Positions 47,375 through 56,577 of a DNA stretch of 64,000 nucleotides are shown here, piece by piece. The first letter of the stretch is position 1. Each line of letters starts with the position of its first letter. The DNA lies in contig JAWPMW010000001.1 in NCBI GenBank assembly GCA_033344735.1, positions 186,001-250,000 of the forward strand, written 5' to 3'. The translations under genes were made by a program, and so were the position numbers. Source of the stretch: Gammaproteobacteria bacterium (GTDB lineage: Bacteria > Pseudomonadota > Gammaproteobacteria > UBA4575). The notes under the pieces are model-generated. The model had not been told where the DNA came from. It did no database searches and saw only the letters and a program-made list of their open reading frames with translations.

Positions 47375-48220
47375 ATGGGTAATATCAAGTTCATTTGTAC
47401 TTCTAGCTTGGCATTGTTAGTTTGTTTTTCTCTTGTTCAAAATTTAATTGCTGACCCGCAAGAAGATATAAAGACATATCAGGATTATTTTATAAAACGT
47501 TTTCCAAAAGTTGAGTTTCAAGAATTTTCCAATGGAATTTATGCGATTAATGATGCTATGCGTGAAAATTGGGAGGCAATGGAAGAGTTTCCTCCGTATG
47601 AGCCATTCATAGATGATGGTAAAGTGATGTGGGATACAGCTTTTAGCAATGGAAAATCATATGCACAATGCTTCCCTGATGGTCCTGGCTCAAAACATCT
47701 TTATCCAAGGTGGGATAAACAGCAAGGTCAAGTGGTGACACTTGCTTTGGCAATTAATCAGTGCAGAGAATCAAATGGTGAGCAATTATTGAAATATAAT
47801 GAAGGGCCAATTGCACAAATTCTTTCTTATATGGCTTGGGAAAGTCGAGGAAAAAAAACTAATGTTGTCGTTCCTTCAGACGATCCTCGTGCAATGCAGG
47901 CATATGAGAAAGGCAAAGAGTATTATTTTACAAGAAGAGGGCAATTAAACTTTGCTTGTTATCACTGCCACTTTAGTAGCTCGGGCCTGAATTTGCGCGC
48001 AGATGTATTAAGTACCGCTGTCGGTCAAACAACAGGTTGGCCAGTGTACCGCTCAAAATGGGGAACAGTTGGTACACTTCATCGTCGTTATATTGGATGT
48101 AATAAACAAGTTCGTGCAAAACCATTTAAAGCGCAAAGTGAAGAATATAGAAACCTTGAATATTTTCACTCCGCAATGAGTAATGGTATTGAATTAAATG
48201 GACCATCGTCACGGAAGTAA
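47375..48220 (+). CDS. soxA: Sulfur oxidation c-type cytochrome SoxA (monohaem type)
   Basis: 281 residues with a signal peptide to about residue 26. The C-terminal haem motif is CYHCH (195-199) and Cys242 in YIGCNKQVRA is the axial ligand and catalytic persulfide Cys. In the N-terminal domain the haem motif is gone; Cys99 (AQCFPDG) and Cys130 remain and probably form a disulfide, as in monohaem SoxA. With SoxX it couples thiosulfate oxidatively to SoxY. Confidence 0.94.
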   Translation: MGNIKFICTSSLALLVCFSLVQNLIADPQEDIKTYQDYFIKRFPKVEFQEFSNGIYAINDAMRENWEAMEEFPPYEPFIDDGKVMWDTAFSNGKSYAQCFPDGPGSKHLYPRWDKQQGQVVTLALAINQCRESNGEQLLKYNEGPIAQILSYMAWESRGKKTNVVVPSDDPRAMQAYEKGKEYYFTRRGQLNFACYHCHFSSSGLNLRADVLSTAVGQTTGWPVYRSKWGTVGTLHRRYIGCNKQVRAKPFKAQSEEYRNLEYFHSAMSNGIELNGPSSRK

Positions 48221-48273
48221 AATATTCTATCGTAAATTAAAAATATATTTATTTTGTACTGGAGAATATGTGA

Positions 48274-48594
48274 ATGCATAATTTGGTTAATAAAGTAATA
48301 CTGATTCTCGTATTGTTATGCATTTTTCTTTCATTAACATCCAATGCTAGCGATGACGTGAAAGTAATCCAGCTAATAGAAGATGCTAAAGTAGCTCAGA
48401 AAAAAGCTGCATCTGTCGATGGTGAATGGCGTGATGTTGCTGAAATTCTGGAAAAAGCAGAGCAAGCTATAAATTCGGGCGATTTAGACAAAGCCAAGGA
48501 ACTTGCAGAACTTGCTAAGTTTCAATCTGAATTAGGTTATCAACAAGCTGTAGATCAAAAAGGAAACGTAGAGCATCCATCAATTTTACGTTAA
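48274..48594 (+). CDS. soxK: SoxXA-binding protein SoxK
   Basis: 106 residues: signal peptide (VILILVLLCIFLSLTSNAS) followed by a small helical hairpin domain (IEDAKVAQKKAASVDGEWRD, KAKELAELAKFQSELGY). This size, fold and position between soxA and soxB fit the SoxXA-binding protein (SAXB/SoxK), which stabilises and activates SoxXA. Identification depends mainly on context. Confidence 0.78.
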   Translation: MHNLVNKVILILVLLCIFLSLTSNASDDVKVIQLIEDAKVAQKKAASVDGEWRDVAEILEKAEQAINSGDLDKAKELAELAKFQSELGYQQAVDQKGNVEHPSILR

Positions 48595-48640
48595 GCGATC
48601 TTGGCTAACTAATTAGGCTAAAGAATTAAAAGGCTCCACT

Positions 48641-50401
48641 ATGTACCTTTCTAGAAGAGAGTTTTTATCGCTATTAAGTATCGCCGCAAGTGCAGGCATA
48701 CTACCTTATGCTAAAGGTTTGCACGCTGGTAAACAGCCCGCCTTATATGGAATTCCAAACTATGGCAATGTGCGACTTTTGCATATTACTGATTGCCATG
48801 CTCAATTGCTTCCAACATATTTTCGTGAACCCAACGTTAATATTGGTGTTGGTGAAGCCAGAGGCAAGATCCCACATATTGTTGGTGACAAGTTATTGGA
48901 ACATTTTAATATTAGTGCAGACGATGTTGCACTTGAGCATGCTTTCACACACATTAATTTTGCTGAGGCTGCAGAGAGATTAGGCAAAGTTGGTGGATTT
49001 TCACATCTTGCGACACTAATTAATAAGCTGCGTTATGAATATGGCGAAAACAAAACTTTGTTGTTAGATGGTGGTGATTCATGGCAGGGATCTGGTACTG
49101 CTTACTGGACACGTGGAAATGATATGGTCGGTGCTTGTAATCAACTTGGTGTTGACGTCATGACTGGACATTGGGAGTTTACTTATCACGATAACGAAGT
49201 ATTAGAAAATATAAAATCATTTAATGGTGAATTCCTGGCTCAGAATATTAAATTAACCGAGGATGGTTTTTTTGACGAGCAACCTGCCTATGATCAGGAT
49301 TCCGGGCATGTATTCAAGCCTTATACGGTTAGAGAGTTAAATGGAATTCCGATTGCAATAATCGGTCAGGCATTTCCTTATACTCCTATTGCAAATCCAA
49401 AACGATTTATTCCTTTTTGGTCATTCGGTATAAGGGAAGATGAATTGCAAGAATTAGTTAATTCAATATATGAGAATGAAAATCCTGCGGCCGTGATTTT
49501 GCTTTCCCATAATGGTATGGATGTCGATCTGAAACTAGCTAGTCGTGTGACTGGAATAACTGCGATACTTGGAGGTCACACTCACGATGGTGTGCCAAAA
49601 GCAATTGAAATAAAGAATTCTAAAGGCATGACTATTGTTACAAATGCTGGTTCTAATGGAAAATTTCTTGGCGTAATGGATTTTGATATTAAAAATAATA
49701 AAGTCTCAGGCTATAAATATCGATTGATTCCCGTTTTTTCGAACTTGCTGAAAGCCGATGCTCAAATGGATGCTTATATAAATAAAGTCAGACAACCTTA
49801 TCTAGGTGAATTAAACGAGGAATTAGGAGTAACTGAATCTTTGTTATATAGGAGAGGTAACTTCAATGGTACATTTGATCAAGTTATTTGCGATGCTTTA
49901 AAGGAACAGCTTGATAGTCAAATTTCATTGTCTCCAGGATTTCGTTGGGGTGTGTCAGTATTGCCTGGCCAGAGTATTATGATGGAGCATGTGCTTTCTC
50001 AAACCTGTATGACTTATCCTGAAACTTATGTACGAGATATAAAGGGTTCTGATCTTAAACTTATATTAGAAGATGTGTGTGATAATTTGTTTAATCCGGA
50101 CCCTTATTTCCAGCAAGGTGGCGATATGGTGAGATTGGGCGGTTTGAATTATGTATGTGATCCGTTAGAAAGCATCGGTAATAGAATTACAGAATTAACA
50201 TTAGATGATGGTAATAAAATTGATGCCAATAAAACTTATAAGGTGTCTGGATGGGCTACGGTTGGTGCAAAATCTTCTGGCTCACCAATCTGGGATGTGG
50301 TTGCTGATCATATACGAGAACATCAAGAAATTAATGTTACAAGCATCAATACGCCGAAGCTTAAGAATATGGCAGATAATCCAGGCGTAGTTAGTAAGTG
50401 A
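48641..50401 (+). CDS. soxB: Thiosulfohydrolase SoxB
   Basis: 586 residues. Twin-arginine signal SRREFLSLLSIAASAG, then the dinuclear-Mn 5'-nucleotidase-like fold: LLHITDCHAQLLP, LLLDGGDSWQGS, TGHWEFTYHD and ILGGHTHDG supply the metal ligands, as in known SoxB. It releases sulfate from the SoxY-bound sulfonate. Last core gene of the operon; no soxCD follows. Confidence 0.96.
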   Translation: MYLSRREFLSLLSIAASAGILPYAKGLHAGKQPALYGIPNYGNVRLLHITDCHAQLLPTYFREPNVNIGVGEARGKIPHIVGDKLLEHFNISADDVALEHAFTHINFAEAAERLGKVGGFSHLATLINKLRYEYGENKTLLLDGGDSWQGSGTAYWTRGNDMVGACNQLGVDVMTGHWEFTYHDNEVLENIKSFNGEFLAQNIKLTEDGFFDEQPAYDQDSGHVFKPYTVRELNGIPIAIIGQAFPYTPIANPKRFIPFWSFGIREDELQELVNSIYENENPAAVILLSHNGMDVDLKLASRVTGITAILGGHTHDGVPKAIEIKNSKGMTIVTNAGSNGKFLGVMDFDIKNNKVSGYKYRLIPVFSNLLKADAQMDAYINKVRQPYLGELNEELGVTESLLYRRGNFNGTFDQVICDALKEQLDSQISLSPGFRWGVSVLPGQSIMMEHVLSQTCMTYPETYVRDIKGSDLKLILEDVCDNLFNPDPYFQQGGDMVRLGGLNYVCDPLESIGNRITELTLDDGNKIDANKTYKVSGWATVGAKSSGSPIWDVVADHIREHQEINVTSINTPKLKNMADNPGVVSK

Positions 50402-50487
50402 TCGAAAATTTATTAGTTATATAAATTGAGTAGTAATTTAAAATTATAACTTATAAAGTTTTAATATATGTATAAGGTGATTCAAAT

Positions 50488-50967
50488 ATGCGTAATATAA
50501 AATTTTACTTAATAATATTGCTTTTGTTATTAGCGAATTCATCAATTGCAGAAAGTATTTTCGTGAGTTCTAAGATTTTATCATCATCTTTATCACAGCA
50601 AGCTGCTATGGCTGCATTGTCTGCCTGCACAAAATTAGGTTATCAAGTAGGTGTTGCTGTGGTAGATCGAAATGGTAATTTACTAGCATTTGTACGTGAT
50701 CCATTAGCAGGGCCGCATACTATAGAGCTGAGCGATAAAAAAGCATTTACATCTGCGAGTACAAGAGTGTCAACTAGAGCCTTAAAAAATCAGCACACTT
50801 TAAATTTTTCAGAGCGTCTAATTACAGTAAAAGGGGGATTACCTATCTCAATTGCTGGGTATGTCTACGGCGGGATTGGCGTGTCAGGAGCTACATCTGA
50901 GGATGACGAGGTATGTGCTCAAGCAGGCATAGATGCAATTTCTGAGGAAATAGAATTTAGTCAGTAA
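50488..50967 (+). CDS. Exported GlcG/HbpS-family haem-binding protein
   Basis: 159 residues with a signal peptide (LIILLLLLANSSIAES). ALSACTKLGYQVGVAVVDRN, GNLLAFVRDPLAGPHTIELS and GYVYGGIGVSGATSEDDEVC are the DUF336/GlcG marks; relatives bind haem or cobalamin, or act as redox sensors. 86 bases after soxB on the same strand, a position seen in other sox clusters, so a role in periplasmic haem handling for SoxXA is plausible but not shown. Confidence 0.8.
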   Translation: MRNIKFYLIILLLLLANSSIAESIFVSSKILSSSLSQQAAMAALSACTKLGYQVGVAVVDRNGNLLAFVRDPLAGPHTIELSDKKAFTSASTRVSTRALKNQHTLNFSERLITVKGGLPISIAGYVYGGIGVSGATSEDDEVCAQAGIDAISEEIEFSQ

Positions 50968-50974
50968 TTTGTAA

Positions 50975-52168
50975 TTAGAAAAATTTAGAAAGACGAAGTT
51001 GTATAAAATCATCATCTCTGAAAGCAGAGGTAAGTGAATCATCTCTGGTATTAGTAAATACTTGTCCTTCCAATTCAACCTTTATTGAATCACCAATGCG
51101 GCGCTCTGCTTCTAGTCTTATACTGTATGACTCATCTTCTAAATCAAATATTCCACCTGCTAGTAATGATGTATCTTGAATGTCATTAAATGTATAACGT
51201 GTACCAAGGAATAAATCATTTTCTAGTGTGGTTAATGGCGTGTCAATTTCATCTCTATCGTCGAAAAGATGTTCAAGTAGAATGCCTAAGTCAGCATCAG
51301 AACTGCGAAACTGAAAAAAAGTATATTCAAAACCGAATACCGTGGCAGCAAATGTATCACCTTGACCTTCGCGAACTATACCTTCAAATTTCCATAACCA
51401 TTCTTCATTGGTGTATTGGATGTCTATGCCAACTTGATTGATGAGATCATAGTGTGGAATTAATCTAGAACCGTCACTGTTTGCTAGCAATGTTGGTTCT
51501 CTTCCGGTCCCATAAAAATAGCTGGCGCCAATATCCCAGTCACCGATGTAATGAGAGTATCTAAATGCTAGATCTGTATGCCATTGTTCAGCGCTAGAGT
51601 CATATTCGGCTTCGTCATCATCAACGATTAATGGTCCTCGCAATCGCCCATCATGACCAGCAAAAGTCCTCTCTCTAAACAAGGGTAAAGCATAAAATGA
51701 AAAGCGACCAAAGTCTTTTTGTATGGAAAAGTTGAGCATAGCTTGGCCAAGATAATCTTCTTCATCAATATTTTCAACTTGGTCAATTTGATTTAGTATA
51801 TTTACAAGATGGCGAGATTCTGTAACACCCCAGAATTCTCGATTAAATCCTACAAGCAGCTCCCAGCCATCTTGTATGTACAACCAATATGCTTCACGAA
51901 TATCAGCATGGGTGCGATCGTCATCACGTGAATCTATACGAGCAAATGGAATGAATGAAAATTGATGATCTCCATTTTCGATAATCCATTCTGGCTCAAT
52001 GATTAGTGCGTTCTGTACGCCATGCAATTGTTCAGGAAACTGAGCACTATTGGGAAACCAGCGTCCTTCATATGCAGCGTACCCAGAAAATTCGAATTCG
52101 CCAAATACTGACTGACTCGTAATGTTACAAACAAATATTAATAAAATTGAAAATTTCTTAATTGACAC
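50975..52168 (-). CDS. Outer-membrane beta-barrel protein
   Basis: 397 residues with a signal peptide (FSILLIFVCNITSQSVFG) and a mature part made of alternating-hydrophobic strands; it ends LRLSKFF, with the C-terminal Phe typical of BAM substrates. Resembles DUF1302-like barrels. It overlaps the LolA-like gene by 11 bases and closes the RND-LolA-barrel unit, so it is probably the outer-membrane exit of that exporter. Confidence 0.75.
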   Translation of the reverse strand: MSIKKFSILLIFVCNITSQSVFGEFEFSGYAAYEGRWFPNSAQFPEQLHGVQNALIIEPEWIIENGDHQFSFIPFARIDSRDDDRTHADIREAYWLYIQDGWELLVGFNREFWGVTESRHLVNILNQIDQVENIDEEDYLGQAMLNFSIQKDFGRFSFYALPLFRERTFAGHDGRLRGPLIVDDDEAEYDSSAEQWHTDLAFRYSHYIGDWDIGASYFYGTGREPTLLANSDGSRLIPHYDLINQVGIDIQYTNEEWLWKFEGIVREGQGDTFAATVFGFEYTFFQFRSSDADLGILLEHLFDDRDEIDTPLTTLENDLFLGTRYTFNDIQDTSLLAGGIFDLEDESYSIRLEAERRIGDSIKVELEGQVFTNTRDDSLTSAFRDDDFIQLRLSKFF

Positions 52169-52973
52169 GTTTTAATATGCCTTTAACAAAGTCATTTTCT
52201 GTTAAACCTGTTTTAAATTTGTAATCAGAATATATTAAATCTGTGCTTTTGCCTGTTTGGTGATTTCTCATAATAAAAGTATGTGAGCGCCAAATACCAT
52301 CCTGATATTCTCGATAATCATTCAATTCTAATGTTTTTAATAATGAATTTTTACGGTCGTAAAAGTCTAATTTCCTCACTTGATAAACACTTTGATCTAC
52401 CCATGAAATTTGGCGCGTGTAACCTGAATTCTCATATCGAGGATAACGTTCAACAACATCACAAGTAAACTCACCACACGATTCTGATCGTAACCATTTG
52501 TATGAGTATTTATTTAGTTCTGTGGAAGTGAAGTCTTCAAATGCGAATTCAGATCCTACAAATGGACCAGATTTGTTAGTTGATGAGATTCTTTTGACGC
52601 GCTTGAGGGCAGGTAAGAATAACCATTGATCATCAGGGTCTAGTATCTGTGCATGTGATAATAAGGCGGTGCCTTTGATGTCGCGCGGACTGTCAAAAAC
52701 GACTAAGCTTTTATCTCCAATATTCTCATCTTGTACTTCAAATGTTTTTATTTCAAGCGAGCGCGATGATTCTTTACCAGCCGCATTTCGTAATGTCATT
52801 TTTAACTTAACAATACTATCTGAAAAGCCACGATCTGAACGATCACTTCGTGCAGCTATGTCGAATCCTTTTTTCTCTATATCTTCATCTGAAAATACAG
52901 GTGTACTTATAAGTATTATGGTAAGCAATAAATATAAATGTTTATATAAATTGTGAGCTCTAAGAAAATTCAT
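52158..52973 (-). CDS. LolA-like outer membrane lipoprotein-sorting family protein
   Basis: The ATG at 52973 has AAGGAACTAAAT upstream and gives a signal peptide (LYLLLTIILISTPVFS); an ATG at 52997 lacks one. About 271 residues. LDPDDQWLFLPALKRVKRIS and SNKSGPFVGSEFAFEDF-type blocks mark the large LolA-like family that accompanies RND/MMPL transporters and carries hydrophobic cargo across the periplasm. 26 bases after the RND gene. Confidence 0.82.
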   Translation of the reverse strand: MNFLRAHNLYKHLYLLLTIILISTPVFSDEDIEKKGFDIAARSDRSDRGFSDSIVKLKMTLRNAAGKESSRSLEIKTFEVQDENIGDKSLVVFDSPRDIKGTALLSHAQILDPDDQWLFLPALKRVKRISSTNKSGPFVGSEFAFEDFTSTELNKYSYKWLRSESCGEFTCDVVERYPRYENSGYTRQISWVDQSVYQVRKLDFYDRKNSLLKTLELNDYREYQDGIWRSHTFIMRNHQTGKSTDLIYSDYKFKTGLTENDFVKGILKRVN

Positions 52974-52999
52974 ATTTAGTTCCTTGTTGTATTGCATAT

Positions 53000-55345
53000 T
53001 TATATAGCTTGGGCTGATTGGATGTTTTTCTTGTTTTTATCTACTACTAAGAGCAAGGCTGGTAAAAGTAAGAAATCTAATATCAGCGCAATGACTACTG
53101 CAGTCGCAGTTAAAATACCCGCTTCCTGATTAAGTTTGAATGATGAGAATGCAAGCACAGAAAATCCGATTGCGAGAATCACGGTATTAATAGTGATTGC
53201 TTTTCCTACAGTATTTAATGAGTAGCGAATGGAGTCTTCTGTGTTAAGATCTTTTTCTCTTCGTCCTCGTAGGTATTTCGTTAATAAGTGTACCGTGTCA
53301 TCTACAACAATACCAAGCGAGGTGGCAGTGATGGTGGCAGCGGCCATACCGATAACACCGACAGTGAGCGCCCATATACCAAACGTGACTAAAACGGGAA
53401 TAGCGTTAGGAATAATGCTGAGCAAACCCAAGCGAAAACTTCTGAGTGAAAATATAAGAATGATCGCGATAATTGAAACTGCCATAGCATTTCCGCGTAA
53501 CATGCTTTCAATATTTCGCTTGGCAATGTAAGAGAACATTTGTGTGGGTCCTGTCGCGCTGGCCCACATGTATTCTGGCGTATTGTCTTGTAACCACTGC
53601 CTTGATTCAACGACAAATTCTCTTGTTCGAATTGTATCGACATCACCTAATGTAGCTGTGATGCGTGTAGCTGACTTGTCAACATTAATCCTATCGTTTA
53701 AGTCAAGTCCATATGGTAATGAAAGTTCATAAAGTAATAGGTATTGAGCAGATAGTTCATTGTCTTCTGGTAAACGAAAATATCTTTCGTCATCGCCATG
53801 CATATTTTTATTTAGGCGCTTAAAAATATCTGTAATTGAGTAAACATGTTCTACATCAGGTTGTGCGCGCATCCATTGCGCAAATTCATCCAGTTTTTGT
53901 AGATACTCTGGATGGCTGATACCGCCAGATTCTTTAGATGGGATAGAAAACTCCACTGGATAGAATGCACCCAAATGCTGTAGAGCGAAATCTGTATCTT
54001 TTCTGAATTTTATTGATTCATCAAAATACTTGGTCCATACATCATTGAGCTGATTGGTAAAAGCAAGCGCTGAGAAAATAATTGCAATAGAACCTGTTGC
54101 AAGAAGAATAGATTTAGGTCGTAAAATAACAAAGTTTGCCAGCTTAGTGTAAAAACTATTTTCAACAGATTCTTTAGTATGATTTTTAATTTTCATAGGT
54201 AATAGGCTGATAACAGCGGGTAACATGAATAGTGATAAACCCCACGCTGCTGCAATTCCAGCGGCTGTCATATTGCCTAAATGATGATAAGGAGGTGAGT
54301 CGGAAAAGTTTAATGATAAAAAACCTACAATTGTGGTAATACTGGTAATAGTTACCGCAAGAAAGTTTATGCGGATGCCTTCAATCAACGCTTTGTTTTT
54401 CTCCATCCCGGTACGCATCAGTTCTCGCATAGAAATAAGTATGTGAATACTGTCAGCAATTGCTAAAGTTAAAACAATGGTAGGTGCAGTCAATGAAATT
54501 GGTGTGAGTAATACATGCATCATCCCGCCAGCACCAAGTGAAACCAGGGTAGATAATATGATGACAACTAAGGTGGCAAAAGTTGCACTAATCGAGCGTA
54601 ATGATAAAAATGTAATTATCAGTAGCACTGCATACATGATCGGAGTGAGTGTTTGCATGTCTTTTAAACCAGACTCTGCAAACGAATTGTTCAACATGGA
54701 GACCCCGCTAAGAGCAATATTGATGTTGGGAAAGTCCTTCTCTATGCCTGCAACAATGCTTCTGGCGTAGTTTGCTGCTATTGGCACTTCTTCCAGGTCT
54801 TTTTCAGGGTACTGAAGTACGACATTGATACTGGTAGTATCTGCATCCTTTGATATGAAGAAGTTATTTAGTAGAGGCTCTTTAAGTGCAATATCTACTT
54901 TACTATCCAACACGTTGGGTGCGAGATGTCTGCCATCTTTTATCAAATCTTCAACGGTTAGGTCATCACCATTTGCCCAAGTGTGTTGAAAGTTGGTGAT
55001 AGAATCAACGCGAGTAGCATAAGGGATTTGCCAAGCCTCTTCTGTAATGCGTTCTGCTATTTCAGCTAATTCACCATCAATGCGTTTTTCATCTTTATGC
55101 TGAATTACGAATAAGAAGTTATCACTTTTAGTATAGGTTTTCTGAAATTCCTCAAATGCGACAAGATCTGGATTCTCCTCGGAGAAGAACACGCGATAAT
55201 TGGTGGAGAAGTTGAGATTGACAGATTGGCTGAATATTGCGCCGACAATGACCAAGCTTAAAAAAATCGTTAACCAACGATGATTGAGTACCCATGTGCT
55301 CCATTTGACAGAAAAGTTATCAATTGCTCGTGTAAATTTATCCAC
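53000..55345 (-). CDS. RND-family exporter (MMPL/HAE3 type)
   Basis: 781 residues from GTG 55345 (CCGGAGATATC upstream). Two homologous halves, each a membrane helix, a large periplasmic loop and five more helices. APTIVLTLAIADSIHILISM and SLGIVVDDTVHLLTKYLRGR are the paired TM4-like signatures; the Asp in VVDDTVH is the likely proton relay. HAE3 proteins export lipids, hopanoids or other hydrophobic molecules. The LolA-like and barrel genes downstream complete an envelope-spanning route. Confidence 0.9.
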   Translation of the reverse strand: MDKFTRAIDNFSVKWSTWVLNHRWLTIFLSLVIVGAIFSQSVNLNFSTNYRVFFSEENPDLVAFEEFQKTYTKSDNFLFVIQHKDEKRIDGELAEIAERITEEAWQIPYATRVDSITNFQHTWANGDDLTVEDLIKDGRHLAPNVLDSKVDIALKEPLLNNFFISKDADTTSINVVLQYPEKDLEEVPIAANYARSIVAGIEKDFPNINIALSGVSMLNNSFAESGLKDMQTLTPIMYAVLLIITFLSLRSISATFATLVVIILSTLVSLGAGGMMHVLLTPISLTAPTIVLTLAIADSIHILISMRELMRTGMEKNKALIEGIRINFLAVTITSITTIVGFLSLNFSDSPPYHHLGNMTAAGIAAAWGLSLFMLPAVISLLPMKIKNHTKESVENSFYTKLANFVILRPKSILLATGSIAIIFSALAFTNQLNDVWTKYFDESIKFRKDTDFALQHLGAFYPVEFSIPSKESGGISHPEYLQKLDEFAQWMRAQPDVEHVYSITDIFKRLNKNMHGDDERYFRLPEDNELSAQYLLLYELSLPYGLDLNDRINVDKSATRITATLGDVDTIRTREFVVESRQWLQDNTPEYMWASATGPTQMFSYIAKRNIESMLRGNAMAVSIIAIILIFSLRSFRLGLLSIIPNAIPVLVTFGIWALTVGVIGMAAATITATSLGIVVDDTVHLLTKYLRGRREKDLNTEDSIRYSLNTVGKAITINTVILAIGFSVLAFSSFKLNQEAGILTATAVVIALILDFLLLPALLLVVDKNKKNIQSAQAI

Positions 55346-55375
55346 GATATCTCCGGTATTTTTACAATGTTAGTA

Positions 55376-55990
55376 TTAAGGTGAATTGAGTTGTAATGTT
55401 TGTAGATACTTGGTTAAGCCATTAGTATATTCGCTAAAGCTTTTTGGTTGTTGAGCATTCTTAGCTATACCTGTAGCGCCTTGTGTTACCGCAATAATTA
55501 ATGTTGCAATATCCTCTGCATTAGTTTCACTATTCATATAATTATTGTTCTGACATCTATTTAATGCCGCAACTAGATGTGATTTCCAGTCTGAATACAT
55601 ATTTTCAATCTTTTCTCTAAATCCTTCATCTATTGGTGACATTTCTTGTGATAAATTATTTATTGGGCAACCAAGTTTTACTCTCTCACAATCAAGATAA
55701 TTTTCAGGATTTCTGAACATATTTATAATCTCTTGTAACGGGTTCTCGCTCATTAACATTGGCATCCATATTTCTGTTTTAACGTGTTCAATAGATTGGT
55801 CTAAGACTGCATAACCCAATTCTTTTTTAGTCGAAAAATGGTGATAAAAACATCCTTTTGAGATGTTTGCTTTTTTAATAATTTCTCCTATAGAGGAAGA
55901 TTGAAACCCACAGCGTAAGATTTCTTCAGCTGCAATGTCTAAAATTTTACTGCGAGTAGATTTTGCTTGTATTTCTCTTTCGGAAACCAT
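55376..55990 (-). CDS. TetR/AcrR family transcriptional regulator
   Basis: 204 residues from ATG 55990. The N-terminal helix-turn-helix is RSKILDIAAEEILRCGFQSS plus IIKKANISKGCFYHHFSTKK, the signature of TetR proteins; the C-terminal ligand domain resembles the TetR_C_11 group. The frame is open to a TTG at 56026, but that codon is part of a TTGACA -35 box, and the -10 ends seven bases before 55990, so the message is probably leaderless from this ATG. First gene of the RND export operon and probably its repressor. Confidence 0.88.
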   Translation of the reverse strand: MVSEREIQAKSTRSKILDIAAEEILRCGFQSSSIGEIIKKANISKGCFYHHFSTKKELGYAVLDQSIEHVKTEIWMPMLMSENPLQEIINMFRNPENYLDCERVKLGCPINNLSQEMSPIDEGFREKIENMYSDWKSHLVAALNRCQNNNYMNSETNAEDIATLIIAVTQGATGIAKNAQQPKSFSEYTNGLTKYLQTLQLNSP

Positions 55991-55996
55991 CTGCAT

Positions 55997-56026
55997 AATA
56001 TACAGACCAACTGGTCGGTATGTCAA
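55997..56026 (-). promoter_or_regulatory. Promoter with TetR operator filling the spacer
   Basis: On the minus strand TTGACA (56026-56021), an 18-bp spacer, TATATT (56002-55997). Inside the spacer lies GACCA-GT-TGGTC (56016-56005), extended as an imperfect 18-bp dyad, ACCGACCAGTTGGTCTGT (56019-56002). The transcription start falls at 55990, the A of the regulator's ATG. A repressor bound here would block RNA polymerase. A related sequence GACCGATCAGTC occurs at 56612-56623. Confidence 0.65.
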
Positions 56027-56119
56027 TAGTGTGTATTATTAAGCAAATAACTGACTAATTAATTTATGGTTATCGTGCGATAGAATTATTAAAGCAATAT
56101 GTAAATCCATGGGGGAATT

Positions 56120-56510
56120 ATGAAAAAAGTAATCAATTGTTCTGTTGTAATTTTTCATTCTGTGGTCGATTACAGATTTCCTCATACATGGTTTGATCTT
56201 AAAAGAAGCATATTTGGAAATGGCGCATTTATGGCGATCTGAAGAAAAAATTAAAATGATTCTAAATTCTGTTGTTGTGCTTATAGCAGCAGTAATTTTC
56301 ACATGTATTTATGTATTTCTAATTAACCGTAAATCTATAAGCACAGCACTAGTTTATGGTCTGTTATATGGAATAAGCGCAGGTATAACGATGGGTTATG
56401 GCTTTTACGCATTTTCTCCAATTCCTTATACAATGGCTGCAACTTAGTTTGCAATTAACCTTATCGAAGGTCTCGTGGCTGGCGTGATATTGTCTATGTT
56501 GATAAATTAA
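56120..56510 (+). pseudogene. Small membrane protein gene broken by a frameshift and a stop codon
   Basis: GGGGGAATT-ATG at 56120 starts MKKVINCSVVIF in one frame; after a T5 run near 56150 the homologous-looking sequence continues in another frame as ILWSITDFLIHG and LILKEAYLEMAHLWRSEEKI, then two membrane helices to PIPYTMAAT. A TAG (56445-56447) follows, after which FAINLIEGLVAGVILSMLIN runs in the same frame to TAA at 56508. The pattern WSxxDFxIHGxxL...LWR...FPIPY..A..W belongs to a small four-helix family I know from other bacteria, in which the TAG position would be Trp (TGG). One base insertion and one G-to-A change would explain both lesions. Confidence 0.65.
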
Positions 56511-56541
56511 GTAAGCTTTCATACAAAAAAATATTCACTTA

Positions 56542-56577
56542 AGAGGTCAATCGGACCTCTCAATTTGTTTGAGAGGT
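56542..56577 (+). other. Three-arm, mutually exclusive hairpins
   Basis: AGAGGTC (56542-56548) pairs with GACCTCT (56554-56560); the overlapping ACCTCTCAA (56555-56563) pairs instead with TTGAGAGGT (56569-56577). The two stems cannot form together. No T-run follows either. Located about 180 bases before pilG. Confidence 0.45.
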
